From: Mesostigma viride
Taxonomy: Eukaryota > Streptophyta > Mesostigmatophyceae > Mesostigmatales > Mesostigmataceae
Direction: 5' to 3'
Assembly (NCBI GenBank): GCA_009746045.1
Contig: RPFO01000694.1
Span: 1 to 30,027, forward strand
DNA length: 30,027 nt
Of this stretch, positions 16,703-25,811 are shown one piece after another. The notes beneath the pieces were generated by a model. That model did not search any database. It was given only the letters and a program-made list of their open reading frames with translations, and had not been told where the DNA came from. Made by a program: the position numbers and the translations under genes. Positions within the stretch are counted from its first letter, which is position 1; every line of letters begins with the position of its first letter.

Positions 16703-17600
16703 ATGGACGCCTCCGACAATCCCCCGCAGCTGTGCTGGTGCAACAAGTGCAAGGCGCACAAGCCCGTCGCCCTGTTCACCTCCGTGAAAGACGGCAACAC
16801 GCACACGAAACGGTGCGACCCGTGCCGCGCCCGCGAACGCGTGTGGGCACAGAAACACCGCCGCGAACAGGCGGAACGTCTCCGTCAGCTGACGACGTCT
16901 TCTCGCGTGGGGGCCAACGCATGGCGACTTCCCAACTCGTGCGTGTCGTGCCCGCCGTTGCTGGACTCTACGCCGGTTCACGTGTTCCGCCGCGCACCGT
17001 GCCACACTCGCGAGGCTGTCGCCGTGGGCCCGTACGACCGCTTGGCCTGCCCGTCTTCCCCGCCGCCCTCGGTGGACAGCCCGAAATGGGTGTCGTTTTC
17101 GTCGTTTGCAAATTCGCCGGGGGCGCGAGCGAGATCCAGTGCGTTGTGGATCGGCGGTGCAATCGCGACGACGGTGGTGCTTCGTGCGCCGGTACCGGAT
17201 ACCCCGCCCCCTTGTCGCGTTGCTCGCCGGTGGCGGACGGTTCGTTGTCGTCGTCGCCCCTGTTCACGTTCGTGGACGAAGACGCGATCGTGGATTTCGA
17301 CTTTACCGACGAGGAGATCTCGCGCATCATGCGGTCGCCCGACCCCGCCGAGACGCCTGTCGCGTCGACCACCGGTGCGGTGGATGAGACCCTCTCGTGT
17401 TCTATTGATGTGGGCGCGTTTTGGGCCGAGTGTGAGGAGAACTGGGAAAAGTATGGGAGCTGTTTCGCTCCCGGTGAGTTGGACAGGATTGAGGCGGAGA
17501 CGCCTGGCCTGATGGCCGAGTTGAACCGGGAATTGGCGCAGTACTCAGACCCGTTCTTTACAGCCCCCCCTCCGCCGCGGGTGGCGGTGCGGTGTGTTGA
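16703..17600 (+). CDS. Cys-cluster protein with acidic C terminus, one or two frameshifts
   Basis: ATG 16703 starts MDASDNPPQLCWCNKCKAHK. C13/C16 and C38/C41 (RCDPCRARER) form a CxxC...CxxC zinc ribbon followed by a basic helix (AQKHRREQAERLRQL). The frame loses sense around the G5 run 17119-17123, and the neighbouring frame continues with ASEIQCVVDRRCNRDDGG and an acidic stretch TFVDEDAIVDFDFTDEEIS, then ELDRIEAETPGLMAELNREL. One added G there joins the two parts. A further missing C in the C7 run 17564-17570 would put the stop at TGA 17598-17600, before AATAAA at 17629-17634; otherwise the frame runs past the poly(A) signal to 17847. A zinc ribbon with an acidic tail suggests a regulator; this is inference. 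Confidence 0.5.
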
Positions 17601-17605
17601 GTCGT

Positions 17606-17634
17606 ATATACGGATCCGTATATTTGCTAATAAA
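17606..17634 (+). terminator. 18-bp perfect palindrome followed by AATAAA
   Basis: ATATACGGATCCGTATAT at 17606-17623 is perfectly self-complementary, and AATAAA follows at 17629-17634. Mimivirus-type viruses polyadenylate at hairpins; whether that applies here is unknown. It suits a 3' end for the Cys-cluster gene. Confidence 0.45.
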
Positions 17635-17697
17635 GTTTGTTGGGTTGGTCCGTCTCTGCGTGCGCGCGTGTGTGTTGGATCGCGGCCCCGCGGCTTG

Positions 17698-17729
17698 CCC
17701 TACCAGCCATTAAGAATGTACTCCAGCAC
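17698..17729 (+). repeat. 32-bp repeat, left member of an inverted pair
   Basis: A sequence centred on TTAAGAATGTACTCCAGCAC that recurs in inverted orientation at 25742-25773 with 30 of 32 matches. The pair brackets about 8.07 kb. It may be the terminal repeat of a large element or a common dispersed motif. Confidence 0.6.
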
Positions 17730-18560
17730 GCAAAATGTACTTCGTACCGAAGTTTGTCTTTTTATGCTGAAAAGTGTCATGCATGATGTTTGCAACCAAA
17801 ATAGACCTCGTACAAAGTTTGGTATCGATCGGACGTCATCTTGGTGACATTTGCTAGCAATACAGGTACATTTTTGTCATTTAAAATAAAATTAAATAGT
17901 AATAAATAGGAAACAGTACTAAATCACGTCAAACCATCATGGATATTTGCAAGCAACCTAATTACCACTAGAATAGACCATGCACAAAGTTTGGGGTCAA
18001 TCTGAACTCAAAATAGTGACGTTTGCTAGCATAAATACTGCATTTTTTGCCATTTTCAAGCATTTTGCTCAGTGTAAGCTACTAAACAATATCAAACTAC
18101 GTCATAAAGCTATGAAATATTGGAAGCAACCTAAACACCACTAGATAGACCATGGGCCAAGTTTGGGCTCAGCTTGATGTCAAAATAGTGACGTTTGCTA
18201 GCATAAATGGTGCATTTTTTGCCATTTTCAAGCATTTTGCTCAGTGTAAGCTACTAACAATATCAAACTATGTCAGAAAGCTATGAAATGTTGGAAGCAA
18301 CCTAAACACCACTAGATTAGACCATGGGCCAAGTTTGGGCCCAGTTTGATCTCAAAATAGTGACGTTTGCTAGCATAAATGGTGCAATTTTTGCCTTTTT
18401 CAAGCATTTTGGTAAGTATAGTTGCCTCAAACTATGTCAGAAAACTGTGAATTGTTGTAAATAACCTGTTTGCCACTACATTAGACCATCCTCAACTTGT
18501 AAGGTCAGGCATAGGTAAAGGTAGTGACATTTGCTAGCACTATATATGAGCATATTATGC
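17720..18560. repeat. About 172-bp tandem satellite, five copies
   Basis: The landmark GTGAC[AG]TTTGCTAGCA occurs at 17844, 18016, 18188, 18360 and 18524: spacings 172, 172, 172 and 164. Copies also share ACCACTAGA, AGACCATG and AAGTTTGG blocks. The middle copies are closest and the outer ones diverged. AT-rich, unlike the flanks. No gene in it. Confidence 0.8.
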
Positions 18561-18984
18561 CTCTTTTCGCATATACACATTAAAAATAACAAGACAATAT
18601 TAAATCATGGCCTTAATACAAGGTGTGCAAATGCAAATCACACCAGATCGGATGACCAATGATGGGTGGCTGCATGCCAACACATCTACCAGGCTGCAGG
18701 GTGAGAGGCCACATCGCTACAAGACAGGAATCCTCGCAATTGCACACCGCTAGTACACTGCATACCCCAAGAGGATTTGGCTACAAGCCATAAAAGTTTG
18801 GCCATGCTAACACATTCTTCATCCAAGCAAAATGCAGCCTCTCCAAACTCAACTCATTGATTTAAATTCAACTAGGCCAGGCGTGCATGCTCTACTTGCC
18901 GACAACCATGAGTAAACTTGTGTACCACTTCATTCCATGCGCCGGTAGATGGCACCGTCTCATCTACCAGTCATCCCCGGCTCC
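18561..18984. other. Gene-free stretch
   Basis: No supported gene or repeat. Mixed composition, no long frame with sensible codons. Confidence 0.4.
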
Positions 18985-19132
18985 CATTCCGCATCCTCCT
19001 CTCCCTCTCCCTCTCCCTCTTCCTCCTCCCCCTCCCCCTCCCATTCTCCCTCCCCCTCTCCCTCCCCCTCTCCCCCTCCTCCTCCCCCTCTTCCTCCCCC
19101 TCTTTCTCTCCCTCTTCCTCCTCCTCCCCGCC
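18985..19132. repeat. Polypyrimidine tract (CCCTCT-type low complexity)
   Basis: About 150 bases of almost pure C/T on the plus strand (CCTCTCCCTCTCCCTCTTCC and variants). It lies just past the 3' end of the unrecognised gene at 19182. Frames through it are open only because C/T-rich codons contain no stops. Confidence 0.8.
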
Positions 19133-19181
19133 TTCACTGTCACTGTGCACAGCAGGGACGGCATCGTCTATGTGGGTGCCA

Positions 19182-20601
19182 TCACCTGCGTTCACGGTGC
19201 CAGCCTAGCTCCTGTGGAAAGAAGCGAGCGCGGCCAAATGCCTCGACTGGGTGTGGGCAGCCGCACACGAACTGCGTCACCTCCGCCAGGGCATGATAGT
19301 CCTGCCCATCAGCCCACATCGCCTTGATGAGCAGGTGACCTCCCCTTTCCTGAACCTTAGTGACCCAGCCATGGAAGCGCTCCCTCTTCCTCGCTATCCC
19401 CGGAAACAGGGCACACAGGCGCATCCCGATAAGCGCACGTGCTCCATGCTCGGCAAAGTAGGCATTGCAGTCATCCTTTGCTGCTGCCCTGGCGGCGGTG
19501 GCAGTCTTGTAATGCTCAAAGTCAATCTGCGGGTGCTCTTTCAACGCCGCCACCGTGGCAGCTGACAGTTTGCCGGTACTGATCAGCTCAGGCTGGTGCA
19601 CCTCTGCCGTACCGCCCACTGTCCAGTGCTGCAGGTGTACATCAGAAATGGGGACCGTCATCCCTGCGCTGCCGCCACCTAATGTCACTCTAGAAAACTG
19701 GCCCGTCCACGACGGTGCGTAGTAAGGAGAGGCGACAATGCTGTCACGCTCCGTGCGATCGCCTTCCAGATCAAGGACCTTCACCAGCATGTGTGGTGCC
19801 CACGGCATTCCCTGCCCGCAGGTGACGGCTGGCCGCTTAACAACGAGTAGGTCGCTGCGTCGTATGAGGCTTCCATTCACCTTGAAGGTGTGCCTGCCGG
19901 AAATCAGTGTGCGCAAAGCGGGCGTTGCCGTTGATGTGCTCCCTCGCGCAGCGGGCGCACATGCGCGGTTGATCTGCGCTTGAATCTCGCGGGCAGGGCA
20001 AGCGACGTGTGAGATTACTTGTTTTATGGGCAGCCTCAGTGCTCGTGTTGCCCGCGCAACCGACTGGTCGCCTGCAGATCGCAGCGGTAAGGGTACCGCC
20101 TTGTTCGCTTGCAGTTCACGCTTCTCTTTGAGCTTTTGCTCCATGATGTCGAACAGATTCTCGTTGTTGGCACGCACATCCTCCACGGACTTTGGCACCT
20201 GCTCAATCCATCCGTCCAGCAACTGCTGCTTCTCAGCGGCGACGATGTCAGGAAAAAGGCTGTGAAGGCTAGCGCAGGTACATCTCCTGGCACCGCCCTC
20301 GTCCCATTCAAAAAGCGGCACTAGACCAGGACTTCCTTTGGGGGCCTTGCCACGCTCTATGAGGAGGCACCCATAGACAGGATCTCCCTGCGGGGTGTAC
20401 CCAATGGGCGTGACCCCGTCACAAGCCTCGCCATTAGGCCCTGTGGGCTGCCACTTGTTCACCGGTGCATTTACCAACGTCTCCGATGCGGCTAGGCGCC
20501 AGCGGACATACACGGTCATATCCGGGCCCCAAAACACTTCGAGATCGAACACCTTCGAAGAGCGGTGCCTCTCCCTCTGGCTTCGGTTGCTGGCTCATCA
20601 T
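19182..20601 (-). CDS. Unrecognised large protein
   Basis: The main frame covers 19182-20552, 456 codons, with no ATG at its head (GTG at 20552; first ATG is in GPDMTVYVRWRLA). Just upstream, ATGATG at 20601/20598 opens a neighbouring frame reading MMSQQPKPEGEAPLFEG that could join VFDLEVFW by a one-base shift near 20555, so I place the start there. The body holds PIGYTPQGDPVYGCLLIERG and a Glu/Lys-rich helix. Two segments look alike: LHSLFPDIVAAEKQQLLDGW and LCALFPGIARKRERFHGWV, perhaps an internal duplication. There are several Cys but no clear zinc pattern. Not recognised; could be a host gene or transposon cargo. Confidence 0.5.
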
Positions 20602-20604
20602 CCA

Positions 20605-20845
20605 AGTCGGCGGTGGCGCCCGCGCCCGCACCCGCGCCGGCGCCTGCGCCCCCACCCCCGCCCGCGCCCGCGCGCGCGCCTTGGGTGGCGCCCGCGCCCG
20701 CACCCGCGCCGGCGCCTGCGCCCCGCCCCCGCCCCCGCCCCCGCCCGGGCCCGCGCCCGCGCCCGCGTCTTGGGTGGCGCCCGCGCCCGCACCCGCGCCT
20801 TCTCCCCCGCCCCCGCCCCCGCCCGCGCCCCGCCCGCGCCATGGG
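20605..20845. repeat. GC-rich hexamer-type low-complexity tract
   Basis: Alternating GCGCCC/CGCCCG/CCCCCG units, C-rich on the plus strand. It directly precedes the 5' end of the gene at 19182-20601. Open frames through it (Ala/Pro/Arg or Gly/Ala/Arg repeats) are compositional. Confidence 0.75.
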
Positions 20846-21216
20846 TGTGGCCCGCGGCTGGCTTCTTCGGAAATGCGTCCATCGATTTCACCCACCGGCC
20901 GTCAGCGGTGGATGCACCCTTTCGGCCACGTTGTGACATCAAGCGCGGCGTCCCCAATAGAACAGTCATGCAATATGAATAATCATTAGTATCAACGATG
21001 CGTTCATGCAGGCGTGAACTGTGAAATACAACAAGCATGCAACAACGACTCCAGCACACTTAGTAAATACTGCTCATAATATCTGTGGCACATGCAACAT
21101 GGTTAAAACACACATGGATGACCTGTATGGCTGCACATGAACTGTCCACCTAGAGAAGACTAGAAATTCAGCATGATATCAAGAGCCATCCACACAAATA
21201 TATGTCTTACCGCAGC
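20846..21216. other. Gene-free stretch
   Basis: No supported gene, RNA or repeat on either strand. Confidence 0.35.
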
Positions 21217-21874
21217 TTAGGGCTTCTTCGGGTTGAGTTGGCGAATCGAGCTTGTTGAGCCCTGCTCGAAGTAATGCTCAAATGCGATGCCCAGGCCCGC
21301 CAGCACATCATCAAATGTGATTAGTTTCACAGGTGGTCCGAAGAGTTCCAAACGTGGTTGCTAATTTTCAGGCAGTGCCTGAAGGCCGCCTCGAAAGTGA
21401 AACGCGAAAGTGAAAAGGGGTCACAAACCCTATGTTCATATCCTTGACTCCCCCGTCGAGAACGAACCGAAAACCAGCGCCATGAACGAACTTGTGACGA
21501 GTAGATGACGACATCGTGGTTATGGCGTCGTACCCCCCCTGGTGCAGCTGCTGCTTTATCGCCGCCTTCCTGTCCTCTTGCTTCCGCCCGGGCGAAAACC
21601 AGGCGCTTCGCAATGCCTGGAGATGTGATATTCTAATGGGCTTCATGCACTCGTGGCCGCACTTACAGTCGAACGTCTCGTCGGTCACTAGGCTGCCGGC
21701 ATGGGTGCTGCCGCTTAGCACTATGGCTGCGAACTTGCGCTTCCCATGGTGTCCCATCACCATGATAGCGAAAGCCAGGAAGCAGATAGCCACGATTATG
21801 TCCCAGCAAAGCCATAGCACACCTTCCGTTTCGACCGCCATGTCGGCCACTAGTCCGGATAGCTCAATGTGCAC
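21217..21874 (-). pseudogene. Decayed gene with a CxC...C motif, possibly transposon-derived
   Basis: Starts MHIELSGLVADMAVETEG (ATG 21874, inside the inverted repeat), has a hydrophobic segment IIVAICFLAFAIMVM, then FDCKCGHECMKP and a basic stretch SPGRKQEDRKAAIKQQL. The frame ends at 21368 after a 13-bp tandem duplication (TTTCACTTTCGCG, about 21392-21416). Read without it, the sense continues through LQALPEN, meets TAG at 21361-21363, and resumes as QPRLELFGPPVKLITFDD to SSIRQLNPKKP and TAA at 21217-21219. The TAG is either a nonsense mutation or near an intron acceptor (ATTAG). The Cys pattern loosely recalls N-terminal regions of some DDE transposon proteins; weak. Confidence 0.45.
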
Positions 21875-22415
21875 CTGACCTTGACACTAATCGCACAAAC
21901 AGCCACAATTTTGCAAGCAAGAAGACATGGCTACCTCGGCATTTCATGAAATGTACTTCGTGAAATGCATTTCGTGAAATGTACTAAGGAACGTGATTGG
22001 CCGGCGTTCGCTCGCCAAATCTCGCAAAATGTACTAAGGCACGTGATTGGTCCCGCAAAATGTACTAAGGAACGTGATTGGCCGGCGAAGATTCTGTAGG
22101 GAATTTTAATTGCAGCAAACAGAATCTTCGCCGGCCAATCACGTTCCTTAGTACATTTTGCGGGACCAATCACGTGCCTTAGTACATTTTGCGAGATTTG
22201 GCGAGCGAACGCCGGCCAATCACGTTCCTTAGTACATTTCACGAAATGCATTTCACGAAGTACATTTCATGAAATGCCGAGGTAGCCATGTCTTCTTGCT
22301 TGCAAAATTGTGGCTGTTTGTGCGATTAGTGTCAAGGTCAGGTGCACATTGAGCTATCCGGACTAGTGGCCGACATGGCGGTCGAAACGGAAGGTGTGCT
22401 ATGGCTTTGCTGGGA
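21801..22415. repeat. Long inverted repeat: two 297-bp arms, 21-bp spacer
   Basis: Left arm 21801-22097 and right arm 22119-22415 are reverse complements across every stretch I compared, with equal length and no visible indel. The spacer is 22098-22118. Inside each arm the block CTAAGGAACGTGATTGGCCG recurs with variants three times, and self-complementary motifs such as TTTCATGAAATG are frequent. The right arm carries an exact copy of the first codons of the gene at 21217-21874. Confidence 0.9.
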
Positions 22416-23036
22416 TGATTATCATCGTAGTACATCATATGTATTACAGTACATTTCACGAAGTACATTTCATGGAGGCAGAGGGAAAGTTCCTGTTCAT
22501 GGTGAGTCGGGGTTAGCAATCACGGCAATGTCGATACATGTACTTGCAGTATATACAAATGCCATAATGTCCTTAGATGCAGCATGAATGTCTATTGTTC
22601 GGATTTCTTTTATCACGATGCTTAGGATGCCTTCCGACAGAAATCTGCTGCGCTACAGGTCGGGAATACCTGAACTTGATATGCGTGGCCAGTGGCCATG
22701 GCAGCCGGGGTCGGTAAGAATTAACTTCGATAGCCATGAATAATGCGGAAAGTGAACGTTGTCCACCCGCTGCACAGGGAAAATGGCTGCACAGGAACGG
22801 CCTGACGTGATACTGTCGCAAAGCAGTTCTCATAAGCCGACAATTACACATTCGACTTATGATCGATAATCGGCGCAGGCCTTCGACATTCAAGCGCGCA
22901 TCGAAACGTCGTGAGGATTTCGGACATTTAGATGAAGTTGGATTGTTTTCGGCCCTCGTATTTGCCATGATCTTGGCCATCCAATCTTTTTGCTTCGTGC
23001 ACAGTTTGCGTTTGCAGTTAAGCGTAGGTACATGAC
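22416..23036. other. Gene-free stretch
   Basis: No convincing gene. A few short motifs of the inverted repeat (ACATTTCACGAAGTACATTTCATG near 22450) occur just outside the right arm. Confidence 0.35.
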
Positions 23037-23145
23037 AAGCTTGCGTTTGCGTTTGCGTTTGCGTTTGCGTTTGCCTTTGCCTTTGCCTTTGCGTATACAT
23101 TTGCATGTGCGCTTGCGTTGCCGTTTGCTTATGCGTCCCAATGTA
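23037..23145. repeat. TTTGCG/TTTGCC hexanucleotide microsatellite
   Basis: About five TTTGCG units, three TTTGCC units, and degenerate continuations. Confidence 0.8.
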
Positions 23146-23599
23146 TGTCTGGCTTTGGGCAATTCTATTTCCTTGTCGTTGGGATATGAGTGGGTGCTGG
23201 CGGTGGTGTTACTGTCGGCAGGTAGAGTGGCAGTGGCTTCAACTTCTGTTGCTTTTTCATTGCATTTGCATTTTCATTGGGTCTCTGTAGTTAACAACTG
23301 CTTTAAATATCTTTGTTAATAGCCGGCTTCAGCTGTAATTTCGATTGCATGTTGCTTTTGAATTGCATTCGCACTGGGCACATGCAGTGGGCATTAGGCA
23401 TTGGTAGTGCAATTACACATGCAGTCACACTTGCAATTGCAATGAAGTTGAAATTGAAGCTGCAGCTAAAATTTGCTACGTGCCTACTGGTACAGTCGCA
23501 TGTGCAGTCAACTTTGTGCTTGTTTATTATTATTATTTCTTCTTTATTATTATAATTTCTTCTTGCTTTTCGTAATGTGTGGTGGTTAGAATGGTGATG
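23146..23599. other. Gene-free stretch
   Basis: No supported gene. Contains short T/A-rich runs (TTATTATTATTATTTC near 23522). Confidence 0.35.
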
Positions 23600-23913
23600 G
23601 CAGGGGCAGGAGCAGGGGCAGGGGCAGGGGCAGGGGCAGGGGCAGGGGCAGGGGCAGGGGCAGGGGCAGGGGCAGGGGCAGGGGCAGGGGCAGGGGCAGG
23701 GGCAGGGGCAGGGGCAGGGCAGGGGCAGGGGCAGGGGCAGGGGCAGGGGCAGGGGCAGGGGCAGGGGCAGGGGCAGGGGCAGGGGCAGGGGCAGGGGCAG
23801 GGGCAGGGGCAGGGGCAGGGGCAGGGGCAGGGGCAGGGGCAGGGGCAGGGGCAGGGGCAGGGGCAGGGGCAGGGGCAGGGGCAGGGGCAGGGGCAGGGGC
23901 AGGGGCAGGGGCA
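23600..23913. repeat. GGGGCA hexanucleotide array (about 52 units)
   Basis: Almost perfect GGGGCA repeats on the plus strand, with one single-base phase break (GCAGGGCAGG) at about 23715-23721. Long frames here (Ala-Gly, Gly-Gln or Pro-Leu) are artefacts of a six-base unit without stops. Confidence 0.95.
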
Positions 23914-24181
23914 ATCATGAGTTGCTTTCGGCCTGGCATGTGCACCAGAACTGGCATATGTGCTCGCAATGCAGCTTGCTACTCTTGTTCCTTTTGTTTG
24001 CCTTTTCTTTTGTTTGGGAACTGTTCGTGCAGGGGGGTGGGATGAGGCCGCGAGTCTCTGGGCAGGGGCATTGACGTGGGTAGGTGTGTGTCTGGGCTAA
24101 GTCTGCAATTGTCGCTGCTGTGCTGTACTTCTGGCTGTGGCTTACGGTGCATTTGTGGCTTGGAGTAGGGGTGAGGCTAGG
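23914..24181. other. Unique spacer between hexanucleotide arrays
   Basis: No gene seen. It separates the GGGGCA and GGGCGT arrays. Confidence 0.35.
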
Positions 24182-24747
24182 GTGGGCGCAGGCGCGGGCG
24201 TGGGCGTGGGCGTGGGCGTGAGCGTGGGCATGGGCGCGGGCGTGGGCGTGGGCGTGGGCGTGGGTGTGGGCGTGGGCGTGGGCGTGGGCGTGGGCGTGGG
24301 CGTGGGCGTGGGCGTGGGCGTGGGCGTGGGCGTGGGCGTGGGCGTGGGCGTGGGCGTGGGCGTGGGCGTGGGCGTGGGCGTGGGCGTGGGCATGGGCGTG
24401 GGCGTGGGCGTGGGCGTGGGCGTGGGCGTAGGCGTGGGCGTGGGCGTGGGAGTGGGCGTGGGCGTGGGCGTGGGCGTGGGCGTGGGCGTGGGCGTGGGTG
24501 TGGGTGTGGGCGTGGGCGTGGGTGTGGGTGTGGGCGTGGGCGTGGGCGTGGGCGTGGGCGTGGGCGTGGGCGTGGGCGTGGGCGTGGGCGTGGGCGTGGG
24601 CGTGGGCGTGGGCGTGGGCGTGGGCGTGGGCGTGGGCGTGGGCGTGGGCGTGGGCGTGGGCGTGGGCGTGGGCGTGGGCGTGGGCGTGGGCGTGGGCGTG
24701 GGCGTGGGCATGGGCGTGGGCGTGGGCGTGTGCGTGGGCATGGGTGA
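24182..24747. repeat. GGGCGT hexanucleotide array (about 94 units)
   Basis: GGGCGT on the plus strand with occasional variants (GGGTGT, GGGCAT, GGGCGC, GAGCGT). The long frames (Gly-Val, Trp-Ala, His-Ala, Pro-Thr) are compositional. Confidence 0.95.
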
Positions 24748-24775
24748 GAATGGGCGGGTGCGGGGGCAGGGGCAT

Positions 24776-24973
24776 GGGCATGGGCGGGGCGGGGGCGGGG
24801 GCGGGGGCGGGGGCGGGGGCGGGGCGGGGCGGGGGCGGGGCGGGGGCGGGGGCGGGGGCGGGGGCGGGGGCGGGGGCGGGGGCGGGGCGGGGGGGGGCGG
24901 GGGCGGGGCGGGGGCGGGGCGGGGGCGGGGCGGGGGCGGGGCCGGGGCGGGGGCGGGGGCGGGGCGGGGGCAT
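24776..24973. repeat. GGGGGC-type array
   Basis: Runs of four to seven G separated by single C, nearly 200 bp, directly after the GGGCGT array. Very strong G-quadruplex potential. Confidence 0.9.
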
Positions 24974-25075
24974 GGGCGTGTTCATGGGCGTTGGGGGGGT
25001 CAGGGGGGCTGGGGTTGGGTTTGGGTGGGTGGGTCATTGGTGCAATGTTTGGAGTTGGGGCTTGTGTGTGTGTGT

Positions 25076-25089
25076 GGGGGGGGGGGGGG
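25076..25089 (+). repeat. 14-base poly(G)
   Basis: G14 preceded by a TG dinucleotide run. It ends the 1.5-kb G-rich region. Confidence 0.9.
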
Positions 25090-25741
25090 CATGGGGATTG
25101 CCATGCGCGTGCACGTGGGCGTCCGCGTGATCCTCTGTTCGTGTACATGTTCATGCATGTGCCATGACGGCACAATGCATGTCAGATTCGTGACTTTATC
25201 GTGTGTTCCCTAGTTGCAAGTATTACTGCTAAAATTCATTGCAGCATTCCATTCCTTGCATAATGCTTGATTGCTTGCATCAGTTCATTCTATACTTCGA
25301 TCATGACCTGAAGTGCTTAAGTATTACCAGACTCTCGCGCAGTGTCAGAATGTCCAATTTTTAGCACACATGCATGTTTGCACACCAAAGCCCTCATTCC
25401 CGTGTTGATAGGGCTAAGTAAAACATTTTTTTTTTGTGCGGTGATCCACGAAATGCAGCTGTGAATGGCTCTAGGAGGTCACCAATGGTGGCCAGACCTG
25501 TTATTGAGCATTGGGAGACGTTACAGGGGCATCAATCACAGTTACACATAGTTCAGATGTAGTTCAATTTAGTACATTATAGTATAAATGTAGTAGAAAA
25601 TAGTACAACCTAGTATATTGTAGCATATACTAGTTCAACTACCTCCAGATGAGATCCAGGGGCTATGGGGACACTTTTTATGCAAAACTGAACTTGCAAC
25701 AAGCAAAAAACAAGAAACTTGGAAAAACTCAAAATGTACTT
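25090..25741. other. Gene-free AT-richer stretch
   Basis: No gene. 25555-25640 is rich in TAGTA/TAGTTCA variants, a degenerate short repeat. Confidence 0.4.
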
Positions 25742-25773
25742 GTGCTGGAGTACATTCTTAACGGCTGGCAGGG
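25742..25773 (-). repeat. 32-bp repeat, right member of an inverted pair
   Basis: Reverse complement of 17698-17729 with two mismatches (GTGCTGGAGTACATTCTTAA core). It lies about 40 bp left of the foldback element. Confidence 0.6.
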
Positions 25774-25811
25774 TTGTGTCCCCTCCCCGTCCCGTCCCCG
25801 GCCCCGCGCCG

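Noticed and set aside
21361-21363. Stop-codon reassignment (TAG as Gln)
   Set aside because: TAG serves as a sensible stop in several other genes here (for example 172-174, 6166-6168), so a nonsense mutation or intron edge is simpler.
23579-23969. Ala-Gly/Gly-Gln and Pro-Leu repeat frames
   Set aside because: Artefacts of the GGGGCA array.
18985-25089. Mirror symmetry of C-rich and G-rich tracts around the inverted repeat
   Set aside because: Distances from the palindrome centre differ and the units are not the same; probably coincidence.
24137-25213. Long frames of Gly-Val, Trp-Ala, His-Ala or Pro-Thr repeats
   Set aside because: They arise from a six-base unit without stop codons; frames on both strands are open at once.
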